Position numbers and translations under genes: made by a program. The notes beneath the pieces are model-generated. The model was not told the origin of the DNA. It was given only the letters and a program-made list of their open reading frames with translations, and made no database searches. Positions 44,298 through 54,443 of a stretch of DNA of 64,000 bases are shown in pieces. This stretch comes from Prillingera fragicola. Lineage: Eukaryota; Basidiomycota; Tremellomycetes; Trichosporonales; Trichosporonaceae. The DNA lies in assembly GCA_002335605.1 (NCBI GenBank), contig BEDY01000001.1, positions 434,001-498,000 on the forward strand, in the 5' to 3' direction. Position 1 is the first letter of the stretch. The number at the start of each line of letters is the position of its first letter.

Positions 44298-44674
44298 GAT
44301 GAGAAGTGTATGCACCTGCGGTGGCTGTGGGTGCAGGACAGTGAATGGTGATGGATATTGTCAACAACAAATGGGGAGCCAGGTGGAGGTTCAGCAGTTT
44401 GTAATCCAATTTAGAATAAGAGTATTATAAATTATTCAGAATCCTAATGATCACGTGACAACCTCCAGCTGTGACTGCGGGATAAAATGGCTAAAATGAC
44501 CAATCTAAAAATTACGGCGCAGAGTTGTGTTGCGCGCCACCACTCTGCGCTGACGGCCACGGGTGCAAGATCATCCTCATTGTTGGTACATCTTCTTTGT
44601 CTCCTTCTCTCTCTCCCTATCCTAGACTCGTCTCCCCCTTTCCCTCTTATTCTCCTTATCAAATAGACTCCAAA
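44298..44674. promoter_or_regulatory. Divergent XAP5/GSP1 promoter
   Basis: Contains the palindrome TCACGTGA (44451-44458), a CACGTG E-box of the kind bound by bHLH factors, and a CCAAT box at about 44404. A long pyrimidine tract (44586-44660) just before the GSP1 ATG is typical of strongly expressed fungal genes. Confidence 0.55.
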
Positions 44675-45920
44675 ATGGCCGACGACTCTGTTGCCCAGTT
44701 CAAGATGGTCCTCTGCGGTGACGGCGGAACCGTGAGTAATCATATCTCGCCCAACAACCATGTGACGTGACATGACGCTGACTTGGCTCTCCAGGGTACG
44801 CAATGCTCTTGATAGACCTGGAAACACCTGCTAACCACGATCCTTGTCCTCTGTTCAACGTTTAGGCAAGGTGAGAGGCCCTGCTTTGCTTTGCATCGGA
44901 CAAAATCTAACATCGCTCAGACCACCTTCGTCAAGCGCCACCTTACCGGTGCGTATGGATAAACAACTTGTTGCGTACTGTTTGCTGATCCCCCGCGCAG
45001 GCGAGTTCGAGAAGAAGTACATCGGTACGTTGCCCACTTGCTCCAAGGCCCGTCCACACGCGAATCATCCTCTGCACGAGACTCTTGCATGAGAGCGACA
45101 CACCTCCACTTTCCCTCTTCTATCATGGCCTTCCAGTTGGTCGCAGGCGCTGACATATCTAGCTACTCTTGGTGTCGAGGTCCACCCCGTCAAGTTCTCC
45201 ACCTCGGTCGTGCGTATTATCTAGCGATTTGCCACTGGCGAATCTTAACCGTCTGGTCATGGAGGACGATGGAATATTCGTCCTTGCTCTACCAGGCGCC
45301 GACCCTGTGTGCGCCAAGCTAACCTCTTCACAGGGCCCCATCGTCTTCAACGTCTGGGACACTGCTGGTCAGGAGAAGTTCGGCGGTCTCCGTGACGGCT
45401 ACTACATCCAGGGCAAGTGTGGTATTATCATGTTCGACGTCACCTCGCGTATCACCTACAAGAACGTCCCCAACTGGCACCGTGACCTCGAGCGTGTCTG
45501 CGAGAACATTCCCATTGTTCTCTGCGGCAACAAGGTCGACGTCAAGGAGCGCAAGGTCAAGACCGGCGCCGTCACCTTCCACCGCAAGAGTACGTGCCAA
45601 AAATGTTGACAACGGGGTGGCGAAAACTGACACCTCTCAGAGAACCTCCAGTACTACGAGATCTCGGCCAAGTCGAACGTACGTCTACTCCTACTCTCAG
45701 AGCCACACACCCGTGCTTACCATCGCAGTACAACTTCGAGAAGCCCTTCCTCTGGCTCGCCCGCAAGCTCACCGGCAACCCCGGCCTCGACTTCACCGCT
45801 GAGATTGCCCTCGCTCCCCCTGAGACCTTTGTCGACCCCGCCCTTATGGCCCAGTACAACCAGGAGCTCGCCCAGGCCGCTGCCGCTCCCCTGCCCGACG
45901 AGGATGACGCCGACCTTTAA
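44675..45920 (+). CDS. GSP1: Ran GTPase with one- and five-nucleotide exons
   Basis: Spliced product 215 aa, the usual Ran length: [40 protein letters not shown], then [59 protein letters not shown] and the acidic DEDDADL tail. Nine exons: 44675-44731, 44795 (one base, G), 44866-44870 (GCAAG), 44921-44948, 45001-45024, 45163-45209, 45334-45589, 45641-45678, 45729-45920. The one-base exon sits between acceptor CTCTCCAG and donor GTACGC. Skipping it shifts the frame inside the invariant GTGKT P-loop. Introns 45025-45162 and 45210-45333 are unusually long. Ran drives nuclear transport and spindle assembly. Identity is certain; the two tiny exons are inferred from the conserved protein. Confidence 0.93.
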
Positions 45921-46067
45921 AGTGGCTTATGTATAACTGCCCCGCCACTTTTTCATAGTGTGTAGATGACCGACACATGAATTTATCTGCATGTCATTCG
46001 TTCAACCTTTCATATCTGTGCATGAGGTGGGCTGCATATGTGTATGTGTAATCTACTGATTGATGCT

Positions 46068-46762
46068 CTACTTGTTGTCGCTTGTGCTGCTAGGAGGTGG
46101 AACCCAGTCTCCGTCCCTACGCTTGAGGTTGGAGATGTGGCGATGGGGGAACTTCTCCTGGATCTGGCGCATCTTCTCCAGCTCCTTGTGACGCTGTGCA
46201 CGGCAGTTCTCCCTACGCGCGTTAGCCTGCTTCTCTTGGAGCCAGTGAAGCCGCCCAAGTGGGCCAACGTACCAAGTGCCAATGGCGACTACGACAAACG
46301 TGCCAACTGCCCAGTTTGCTGCCCGTCCAATACCTGGTCCATTAGCACCACGGCACAGAACATGCTCATGTGGAGAGGAAGAGAGTAGGACACAGCCCAA
46401 CTCCTCCTCTCGGCTGGCAAGCACTCACTCCTTGATCCAAGGAATCGGACGGCACCGATGCCTGATCCTCCCGCGATGGCATATAGCAACGAGCTACGCG
46501 CACATGGAACCGTCCCAATGTTCTTGATATCATCCCAGAAGCTTATCCTCTGCACAAGTTAGCTCCAGAACGGTCTATCCTGCTGCCATCACAGCATCTG
46601 ACGTGAATGAGGCCGAACAGCTATACTTACCGAAGCTGCAGTCTTGAAGTCTGTGACCTTGTCTCCTGACAGCTTCTCGTCCTCGACCCTCCGCTTGTCG
46701 TCCGGAGTTACTGGGCTGTTACCCTGGGGAATGTTGAGAGGTGGTGTTGTGTCGTTTGCCAT
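46068..46762 (-). CDS. COX20: Cytochrome c oxidase assembly protein Cox20
   Basis: Exons 46762-46631, 46549-46429, 46333-46273 and 46212-46068 give 152 aa. The spliced pattern DDIKNIGTVPCARSSLLYAI, GGSGIGAVRFLG, ANWAVGTFVVVAIGTW and ENCRAQRHKELEKM matches Cox20, with two inner-membrane helices around residues 58-75 and 92-107. The join GTW|ENC, using the donor in TTGGTACGT, recovers the conserved W-E-x-C and removes a stretch that would otherwise read as extra protein. Cox20 holds newly made Cox2 for processing and copper insertion in the mitochondrial inner membrane. It is divergent from COG2 with 197 bp between the starts. Confidence 0.9.
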
Positions 46763-46959
46763 GGTAAAAGACTGGAAACAGTAGTATGGGCAGTCGCGAC
46801 ATTGAAGCCTCCCTTGGTGGAAAAGTGGGATCCTCGCGCTGGCTGGCAATTCGCCAGGCACCGCCGGCTGACCGCGCAACTGCATCATCCACGATACAGG
46901 AGAGCCTTGGCTTGTTGCTTCATCTCTTTCCACTTTGGCAACGAGCGGCTCACTCCACC

Positions 46960-49265
46960 ATGGCCGCCGCGGCCACAGAGCATTCATCACAGTCGGCCCC
47001 GGCCAACGGCGCCGCGCATGCTGCCGCCGACGTCCACGACGCAACACCAAAACAACCGACACGCGAAGCTGACGCGGCAGGCCGTGAATCCACATCCACC
47101 GTTGGTCGCTCGCTCGACCTTCCCTCCCTCCTCCCCCTCTCGCACGACCACGCACTGCTTTCAAACAGTGCCTTCGACGTCGACGCGTTCTTGTTGTCCC
47201 GTATCCACATCCCTCTCGACGAGCTCCGCGGCGAGTTGCGAGAGTACCTCGGTGTGCTTCGCGAGGAGCTCGTGCAGCTCATCAACGATGACTACGAGGA
47301 GTTCATATCTCTGGGCACAGGCCTGCGTGGCGAGGGAGAGCGCTTGAAACGATTGCGGCAGCCTCTGGCCGACCTGCGGGGCGAAGTCGAGGTGGGTTGT
47401 TTCCTGAAGATTGATTGTCGCCGAGACCATGACTGACAAGCGCAGGGCGTGCGAGATGTTCTCAAGGAGCACCAGAGTGCTGTCCAGGCCAAGCTTGACG
47501 AGCGCTCTGGTTTGCGCGAGGAGAAGGCATTATTGGATCTCTTGCAGCGCCTATTCGAGACTCTGACAAGGGCCGAGGCACTCGAGATTGGCGGTGACGA
47601 GGCCGAGCGCCCCAAAATCGTTGCCCGTCTCGCTGGCGAGTACACACAACTAGTGTATCTACGTGGCAAGGCGCGTGCCGAACGCTGCAAGATTGTAGAG
47701 ACCGTTTCTCCTCGCATCGACGCACTGCGACACAGGCTTAGCCACGAGCTTTCGTCGCTCCTCACGTCTGCGCTCGAGGGCTGCGACAACCACCGCATCA
47801 AGCAGGCTCTGAGGACGTACGACCTCATCGAGGGCTGGCATGAGGCAGAGGACGTCGTGCGCAAGACTGTGCACGAGTTCTGCCTGCGTACGGTCACCCC
47901 GACTGCGCTCGTGGTGCCTCCAGAGCCGGCTGCGCCGGAAACGCCTTTCCCACCTGTCAAGGGCAAGCCGTTCGAGCGTCCCAACCGGTTGCCAGATGCG
48001 AGCTTGCTGGGCGGCCTGTACAACCGCATCCTTGCTCAGGTCGACACATATGACTCTCTCATCAACATTGCCCACGACGTCTCGCCTCAGTTTGACTTCT
48101 TCTCGCGTGTCCTGTGGCCCGAGATCTGCACCTCCATCTCTGACAATCTTGGTCATGTCATCTTTGCTGCTGGTAGGCCAGACGACCTCCACAAGGTGAG
48201 TCCAACTGCTCTGGACACTATACTGACTTGCAGCACTATACCACGACATACCGCTTCCTGACAATACTGGAGAGCCACGCACCGACACTAGACGCAGTCG
48301 CGGCGATGCGCGAGAGCAGCCAGTACGAGTCGTTTGAGCGCCGATGGCAACTGCCCGTCTACTTCCAACTGCGATGGAAGGAAATCGTGTCCACCTTTGA
48401 GAAGGCTTTGGACCCCAATGCTCCAGCGTCGTCATCAGTACCGGCACCGTGGGCACTGCCCCAGAGTGCAGCCGCTTGGGAAGCGTTCAAGCAGTGCTGG
48501 GCTCCCGAGACCTACATTGCCGAACTATCGCACCGCTTCCTGCGTCTAAGCTTGCAGATTGTCTCGCGGTATGGAACGTGGCTCAACAGTCAGCTTGCGA
48601 CGTTTACGTCTGATGAGCAAAACGACGCCGCCCTGCGATTCGCTTCGAGCGCGGTGAGCGACATTGAGGAGCTGTCGTCACGCGTCGGTGACTTGGCAGC
48701 GCTCAAGGAGCTCGAGGTGGAGGTCCCTCTTGATTCGCTTTCGATCAAGCCGTATGAGGAGAAGATTGTCTCTATCCTCGAACGTCGCTGCATCGAGCCC
48801 GTCAAGTTTGTCAAGAGTGTCGCCTCACAACTGCGCAGCGCACCCGCGCGCAACGCTGGCGCTACACCCGCAGCGAGCCACTTTGTGCCAGCAATGCTCA
48901 AACCTCTGCACACGTTCCTCGAGGGCCGCCCCAAGCTTCGCGAGCGATACGGCCCGCAGTGGAGTGCTGTTATTGTCGAGCACATTCTTGCACAGTACGC
49001 GCGTGAGCTTGCGTCAGTTCGCAAGACAGAGGACTTGCTTCGCCGGCACCGCAAACAAAAGAAGAGCGGGTTTGCATTGTTCGGCTCGTCTGGATTGGGA
49101 GGCGCGGGAACGCCCGACACTGGTGACGAGGAGGAGCGATTCCAGCGCCAAATGCTGGCCGACATTGATGGTTTGAAGAGTGATGCGCTCAAGCTCGGCG
49201 TCGACGTGGAGAGCATTGGGGCATGGGCCGAGCTCAAGGATGTAGTGATGCGGGCGTCCGAGTAG
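46960..49265 (+). CDS. COG2: Conserved oligomeric Golgi complex subunit 2
   Basis: Exons 46960-47391, 47446-48195 and 48234-49265 give 737 aa. ATG 46960 has the context ACCATGG. After a disordered leader, the N-terminal Cog2 domain reads NSAFDVDAFLLSRIHIPLDE, LRGELREYLGVLREELVQLI and NDDYEEFISLGTGLRG; the coiled-coil that assembles lobe A follows. The C-terminal half (HYTTTYRFLTILESHAP, YFQLRWKEIVSTFEKAL, MLKPLHTFLEGRP) matches the family's C-terminal domain. COG tethers retrograde vesicles at the Golgi and is needed for normal glycosylation. It is rich in helices throughout, without membrane segments. Confidence 0.92.
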
Positions 49266-49737
49266 ACGTTGGGTGTGTAGCATGCATGGACTGCCGACAA
49301 AGGAAAGTCGCCGGTCGTTGAACGACTTCGGCGCTACTGCCGTTAAAACCGTGGGTACCATAGGCGTTAAGGAGCTGATAACGGTGTGCCACGTGGCTAT
49401 CGGGTCCGATTGGCCGCTGGGTGGTCTTCTCTGCTGCTGCTACGCTGCCTTGGTACAAATTTGTTGGGCTTGTCGCGGCCAAGGACGCAAGGCGCGTGTG
49501 CCTCGGCGGTGCGCGGTCCATGGACTGTCGGAGCAGGTTTGGGCACAGCACGGAAGCTTGGCGGGGGTGGTACGGTCCGTCTCGGACAAGTAGAGTCGAG
49601 ACAATACCATTAGTGCGGCGACCAGACTGCTCACCTTCATCATCACTCACAACTACGAGTTGTACAAACCACCTCAAGCCAAATCCCACACTCACCCGGT
49701 TCTACACCACCTACCCATCACAGTACATACCGACATC
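49266..49737. other. Intergenic, no gene seen
   Basis: COG2 3' region and promoter of the following gene. CT/CA-rich leader from about 49640. Confidence 0.5.
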
Positions 49738-51006
49738 ATGTCCATGCCCATCCCCGAGAGCGTCGCGCAGCAGCTGCCCATCTCAAAGTTCCACCTCCTC
49801 AACTCGCTTTACCAGGAGTTTGGCGGTCTTCCCCTCCCCCTCTCGCGTGAGGCTCAGGCCGAGGCTGTCGAGCTTGCTGAGAGCATTGTGGCCTCGCCCG
49901 TCTTTGACGACGACGTCAAGGAGGGCGCCAAGAAGTGGAAGACTGAGCTCCTCGTCCACGCCGATGGTGAGTCACTTGTTGATCTGCGTACTCTCGAGGT
50001 AGCTTCGGTTGCGGTTCAATGGTTGTGCCATGACCTGTGGTATCAACCAGGAGCACCTCCTCACGCACTACCAGACGTACAACGCTGACGCAGCCCAGAC
50101 TGGTACAAGATGCGTGAGGAGCTTGGCTCCAAGTCGCCCCTCTACCACGTCCTCGTGAGCATGCAGGAGGAGATCCAGTCGCTCCGCCAGAGCCTCCACG
50201 GCGCTCTTGCCCGCCTCAACACCATTGACCAGGCGTGAGTGTTCCCCCAACGTTTGGCTGCCGTTGGCTGGTCATTCGACCGTCGCTGCACGCCACCCGA
50301 AACCGCGACCCTGCTGTGCTCCGAAATATCGGTCATCAAAGTTCCACCTGCTAACGTATCTGCAGGCGCTTCAACCACGCTCGCCGCGTTGTTGGTCTCC
50401 CCCCCGCTCGTTCTGGCCACTCTACTCCTCCCCACCACAGTGCTGCTGTAAGTCCTCGTCCCTCCTGCTGGCTGTGTCTCCCTTGTCATCAAATTCTTCA
50501 ATCGGGTTTGTCGAATCAATGCAAGGGTACAACCGGACAAGTGTATTTCCCTTAGATCCACCCATTGTCGATCCACGAAAGGATCATTTCCCTGAAAATC
50601 CAGTTCGACCATCCCTGCAGTCATCAATGTCCATGATCACATCGCCATGGCATGACTAGCAGCGGCACCGAGACTACCACCAGCCGCCCACATATCCTTG
50701 GCAACATGCTGACCAGCGTTCCAGATGTTCGCCACCCCCGCAGCCATTGTCCGTCTGTCCGAGTACAAGCTCCGCGACAGCATTGAGCACTACCTCGACG
50801 AGGCACCCCCAGAGGACGCCACGCGCGACCAGCTCATCCGTGCCCTCCGCGTCTGCTGCGGCATGGAGGACGCCCGCGGCCTCCCCGGAGACCGTACCCC
50901 CGTCGAGGGCCTCCTGCGCGCCAACTCGAGCCTGCAGTTCCAGAACACGTTTAGCAACGCTTCGAGTGTCCGCTACGACTCTGACGACGATGGCGAGATC
51001 TCATAA
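49738..51006 (+). CDS. Unknown coiled-coil protein, family copy A
   Basis: Exons 49738-49966, 50099-50234, 50366-50447 and 50725-51006 give 242 aa. The second exon is set by the acceptor at 50098, which yields DDWYKMREELGSKSPLYHVL; the AG at 50050 leads to an early stop. The N-terminal module (FHLLNSLYQEFGGLPLPLS, EAVELAESIVASP, KKWKTELL) recurs in the gene at 57368-58015. A coiled-coil (SMQEEIQSLRQSLHGALARL) follows. The C-terminal exon (FATPAAIVRLSEYKLRDSIE) has an acidic tail DSDDDGEIS. No family name is known to me. Introns 1 and 3 (132 and 277 nt) are long for this genome, so a further small exon may be missed. Confidence 0.7.
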
Positions 51007-51230
51007 GCGCTCTGTTTATGAGCTTGCTATAATCGCATTTGCATTGTATCCACGCAGCCTGTCCTGCCTGCAAGGGAGGAAAGGCTGCCCGTTTAATAAA
51101 TCTCTACTCATCCATGTATCTCATTGTCTCGACGAGCTCGCGCCCTTCATCCTCGTGAAGTCAAAACGCGATGCATTCATTCACTCGGCACACAAGTCAA
51201 CTGAAACACTATAACAATCTCGTTTCACTC

Positions 51231-53231
51231 TCACACCCGGTCCATGGTCTCAGTGTCGTGCCCCTGCTCACGCTGCACATCAGTCACGTAGCCCTTCATC
51301 TTCCAAGCCGAGACCTTCTTCTGGTACATCTCGTCGAGCTCGGCCGGGTTACGACGAGCGCACTCGGGGAGGTAGAAGATGGCGAGGGCGACAATGACGA
51401 GACCGGTGCCGAAGAAGAGGAAGGCGACGTTGTAGCCCATGTTTGCGCCGGTCTTCAAGACTGGTAAAGTGTCAGAACTGCCGGCAGGGGGCGGGGAGAG
51501 ACTCACGCATAATGGGAACAGAAGTGTTGAAAGTGAGTCCAAAGATGACGGAAATAGCCGCCGCGAGACCAGCAGTGCGCGCACGCAGGCGCTGGGACGA
51601 CACCTCGCCGACAAACGTCCACCCGAGGGCGCCGAGGACGACGTTGGTGGCAGACCAGAAGCAGGCGGCGACAATGAGCACGATGGTTGTTGCATCAGTG
51701 TGCTTGACGTGGCCGAGGATGCCGACGATGAGGAGCATGAACGTCGCAATTGTGGCGCAGACAAGGACGACGTTGCGGCGGCCGAATTTGTCGGTCGTTA
51801 GTGAGAGGACCATGCAGGCGCCGATCTTGACCGCGTCTGCAAGGTTAGTTGGGGCGGTGGGGAGGATTGGAGGGCGACTCACAGAGGATGGAGGTGATCT
51901 CAAAGGCGTTGGAGAAGCCGCTCTCCTTGAAGAACACTGTCGCGTCAGCCATGTCAGGACGAGTGACCTACAAGAAGCATAAGTGGCGAGGAACGAAAGA
52001 CCGGTGAGCTGCTGGGCGCAAGCAGGGATAGCAGAAGCAAAAGTACGGCGACGGTTGGTTCCCTTGAAGCACTCGGCGTAGCTCTTGAGCAGGCCGACAA
52101 ACCCGTCATCGAGACCGAGAGCAGCTTGCTGCATCTTCTCCTCCTCGATAATGCGCTTGATAATGGCGTACTCGCGCTCGACGTCGTAACCCTGTACCTT
52201 TCCGTTCACGCGGCGGAGGACTGCGAGGCCCTTGTCGTCCTGGCCCTTTGCGGCATAGTAGGCTAGTTGGTAAGTGGCAGACCGGAAGGAGTGGCACTCA
52301 CAAGGAGTCTCGGGGAGCCAGAGGAAGATGGGGAGCATGATGCCGAGGAAACCCCACTGAGTCAGAATGGGAATGCGGAACTCGTTGGGCTTGCCGTTCT
52401 TGATGACCATGAGAACTGTTGTTAGCTACCATGCCAGAGACTCAGTATTTACTAATGGGAGCGAGGAACTGTGTCGTCAGCTTTGAACCATGCTCTTTAC
52501 TCACCTGTCCAATGTGGTTGACAACAGCGTAAAGCACAATCATACCGCCGCGAATGTTGACGGGAGACCACTCGGTGATGTAGATGGGGAGCGTGGCCTG
52601 GATGCAGCCAACACCAACACCCGCCAGCAACTTGGCCCCAGCCCACTCTTGCCAGTTGTTGACGAGGGTCTCAATAATCAGTGACTGGTAAAGTGTCAGA
52701 ATGTTTAAACTAGCACGTCAACGCGCCTACGTACCCCGGCCAGGATGAGCCACAAAATGTAGAGCGTGTACTTGCGGCCAATCTTGTCGGAAACGGGGTT
52801 GAGTCCCACCATGCCGATCATCTGGCCGAGCGATTGAAGCGCACCCCAGGTCGCAGTCATGTTAAGACCCAGCACATAAGTGTTCTTTGCGTCCAGGATA
52901 CCGACATGGTCAATAAATCCTTGGTTTGCAATAATGTTGCCTGCAAACGCGTAAGCACTGGGTTGCTTGCAGGCCGGAGATAGCGCTCACCATTCAGAGT
53001 GATCTGATAGCCATCTGCAGCGGCGGCGATACAGAGCAGCGCGCAGATGAGGACAGCCTTGCGGAATCGCCAGGCAGTCTGCAGCAGTCCGAGATCGTCG
53101 AGCTCGGACTTGAGGGCTTCATGTTGGTGTTTGTAGTCGATTTGGTCGTTGTGGTCGACGTCTGGCTTGAGTTCGTCGTGGTGGGCAACGTCTGGCCTGA
53201 ACTCTGAGACTTGTTCGATGGGTCGAGACAT
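51231..53231 (-). CDS. MFS sugar porter, candidate rhamnose or rhamnoside transporter
   Basis: Nine exons (53231-52991, 52940-52735, 52684-52505, 52468-52453, 52415-52302, 52262-51972, 51936-51883, 51836-51507, 51460-51231) give 553 aa; exon 4 is only 16 nt. Sugar-porter marks are DGYQITLNGNIIANQGF, SDKIGRKYTLYILW, LPIYITEWSPVNIRGGM, FLWLPETPSYYAAKG, QQLTGLSFLATYAS, TDKFGRRNVVLV, WTFVGEVSSQRLRARTAG and FYLPECARRNPAELDEMY. Twelve membrane helices are expected at the plasma membrane, importing a sugar with protons. It is divergent from the GH78 rhamnosidase, whose promoter carries repeated palindromes. A rhamnose-containing substrate is therefore likely but inferred from context; an alpha-glucoside-type porter is the alternative. 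Confidence 0.88.
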
Positions 53232-53608
53232 TGTTGTTGCTGATTATCCGGTTGGTGGGTTGGATGGCCAAGCACTCGGGCACTCGTCGAGGAGTTAAAT
53301 AGAACGAAAACAATCTTGGCAGGCGCGGCATGTGATTGCACTGGAGGATCTTTGCCGCGAATACCGAGCGCGCGTTATCGCTCACCCCGCCTACGGGGAA
53401 TCGTGGGGTATAACCAACCCCGGACTGTCAATGAACCGCGAAGGAATAGTTGCCCCGGGATGTCTGTGTGGGGTAGCTGTGACTTGAGCCGAAAACGATC
53501 GTCCGTGCCGACAGAGTCGCGCAGTGTTGTCTGAGTGAATGCCCAACAGACAACATGGACGGCAGTTTCATGTCCCGACATTGGCATTGTTGCCCACTCT
53601 TTGAGCAA

Positions 53609-53621
53609 GACGGGGCCCGTC
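53609..53621. promoter_or_regulatory. Palindromic operator, copy 1
   Basis: GACGGGGCCCGTC, perfect 6-bp arms around one base, CGG-N3-CCG core. It is 378 bp before the porter ATG and is the only copy on the porter side. Confidence 0.65.
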
Positions 53622-54109
53622 ATTGCTTCCGAGTGATTGATGTGGACAGTGGTGACGCACAGTCGTCGCCCTCGGGACACTCAATGGTCATGCGCTCGTG
53701 TGCAGAGGTCCCGACGTCGCCCACCCGATGCTCCAGAGGCTGGCGCCACTGTGCCACTTTCAGCCAGGGTTCACCATCACGCACGCGAGCAAAAGACGGC
53801 CTTTGCCCCGCATCGGAACAGTCGCACTCTCTGCGTTTGCGGCTTGCTTCCCCTCACCGCCCAGGAATGTGGGCAGCATGCAGCAGGTAGACGAGCGGCA
53901 GGCCCAGGCATAGGAGGCCTTCAGGAAAGGGGATGAATCGTATGGAGACTCCGCCGTGGTCCGACACGTGCTCTAGCGCGGAACCCAACTGCTCTTCACA
54001 CATTCCGTCCCCCTGCACCATTGTTCACGACACCCACTCTCCCTCACATGACTATTGTTTCGGCGCAATGCCTTGCCGCTCATACTGTATACTCATCCCG
54101 ATTTCCACA

Positions 54110-54122
54110 GACGGGCCCCGTC
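54110..54122. promoter_or_regulatory. Palindromic operator, copy 2
   Basis: GACGGGCCCCGTC, perfect arms, 321 bp before the rhamnosidase ATG. Flanked upstream by CA as in other copies. Confidence 0.68.
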
Positions 54123-54235
54123 GACTGAAGACTGTCTAGGGCGATACGATACTTCGATACGCCAGTTGCTGTCGTTTAGTGGTCGCGAACCCAAACAGTC
54201 CCATCATGTGGTTAGACGCACCGCTATTTGGCATA

Positions 54236-54248
54236 GACGGGCCCCGTC
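54236..54248. promoter_or_regulatory. Palindromic operator, copy 3
   Basis: GACGGGCCCCGTC followed by AAC, the same flank as copy 5. It ends 195 bp before the rhamnosidase ATG. Confidence 0.68.
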
Positions 54249-54289
54249 AACCCAGGTGCGGGCCAGAAACAAACCGAAAGCAAGTGAGG

Positions 54290-54298
54290 CGGGCCCCG
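54290..54298. promoter_or_regulatory. Palindromic operator, copy 4 (degenerate)
   Basis: The CGGGCCCCG core is kept but the outer GA/TC bases are changed (GGCGGGCCCCGCT). It lies between copies 3 and 5. Confidence 0.5.
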
Positions 54299-54330
54299 CT
54301 TTGGTCTCCAGTACCCCACGCAGAAGCACA

Positions 54331-54343
54331 GACGGGGCCCGTC
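54331..54343. promoter_or_regulatory. Palindromic operator, copy 5
   Basis: GACGGGGCCCGTC, perfect arms, 100 bp before the rhamnosidase ATG. Flanked by CA on the left and AAC on the right. Confidence 0.68.
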
Positions 54344-54443
54344 AACATAACGCGGAGTAGCAAAGGACCGTCACAAATGTTGCGATGTGTCCTTATCTAG
54401 CCGCTGGAGCTGACTGCTGAGGCTGCTCATACCATTGACCACA

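Larger units (their letters stand above)
53232..54443. promoter_or_regulatory. Divergent porter/rhamnosidase promoter with operator array
   Basis: A 1.2 kb gene-free stretch. It contains four perfect and one partial copy of GACGGG-S-CCCGTC (listed singly). It also holds CCCCG-N4-CGGGG at 53385-53398, and CCCCGC/GTGGGG boxes near 53385 and 53404 that fit the Mig1/CreA repressor consensus. Short frames here look like chance. Confidence 0.75.

Noticed and set aside
44732..44865. Single-intron model for the second Ran intron
   Set aside because: Joining 44731 to 44866 gives GCA AGA CCA and breaks the GTGKT motif and the whole downstream frame.
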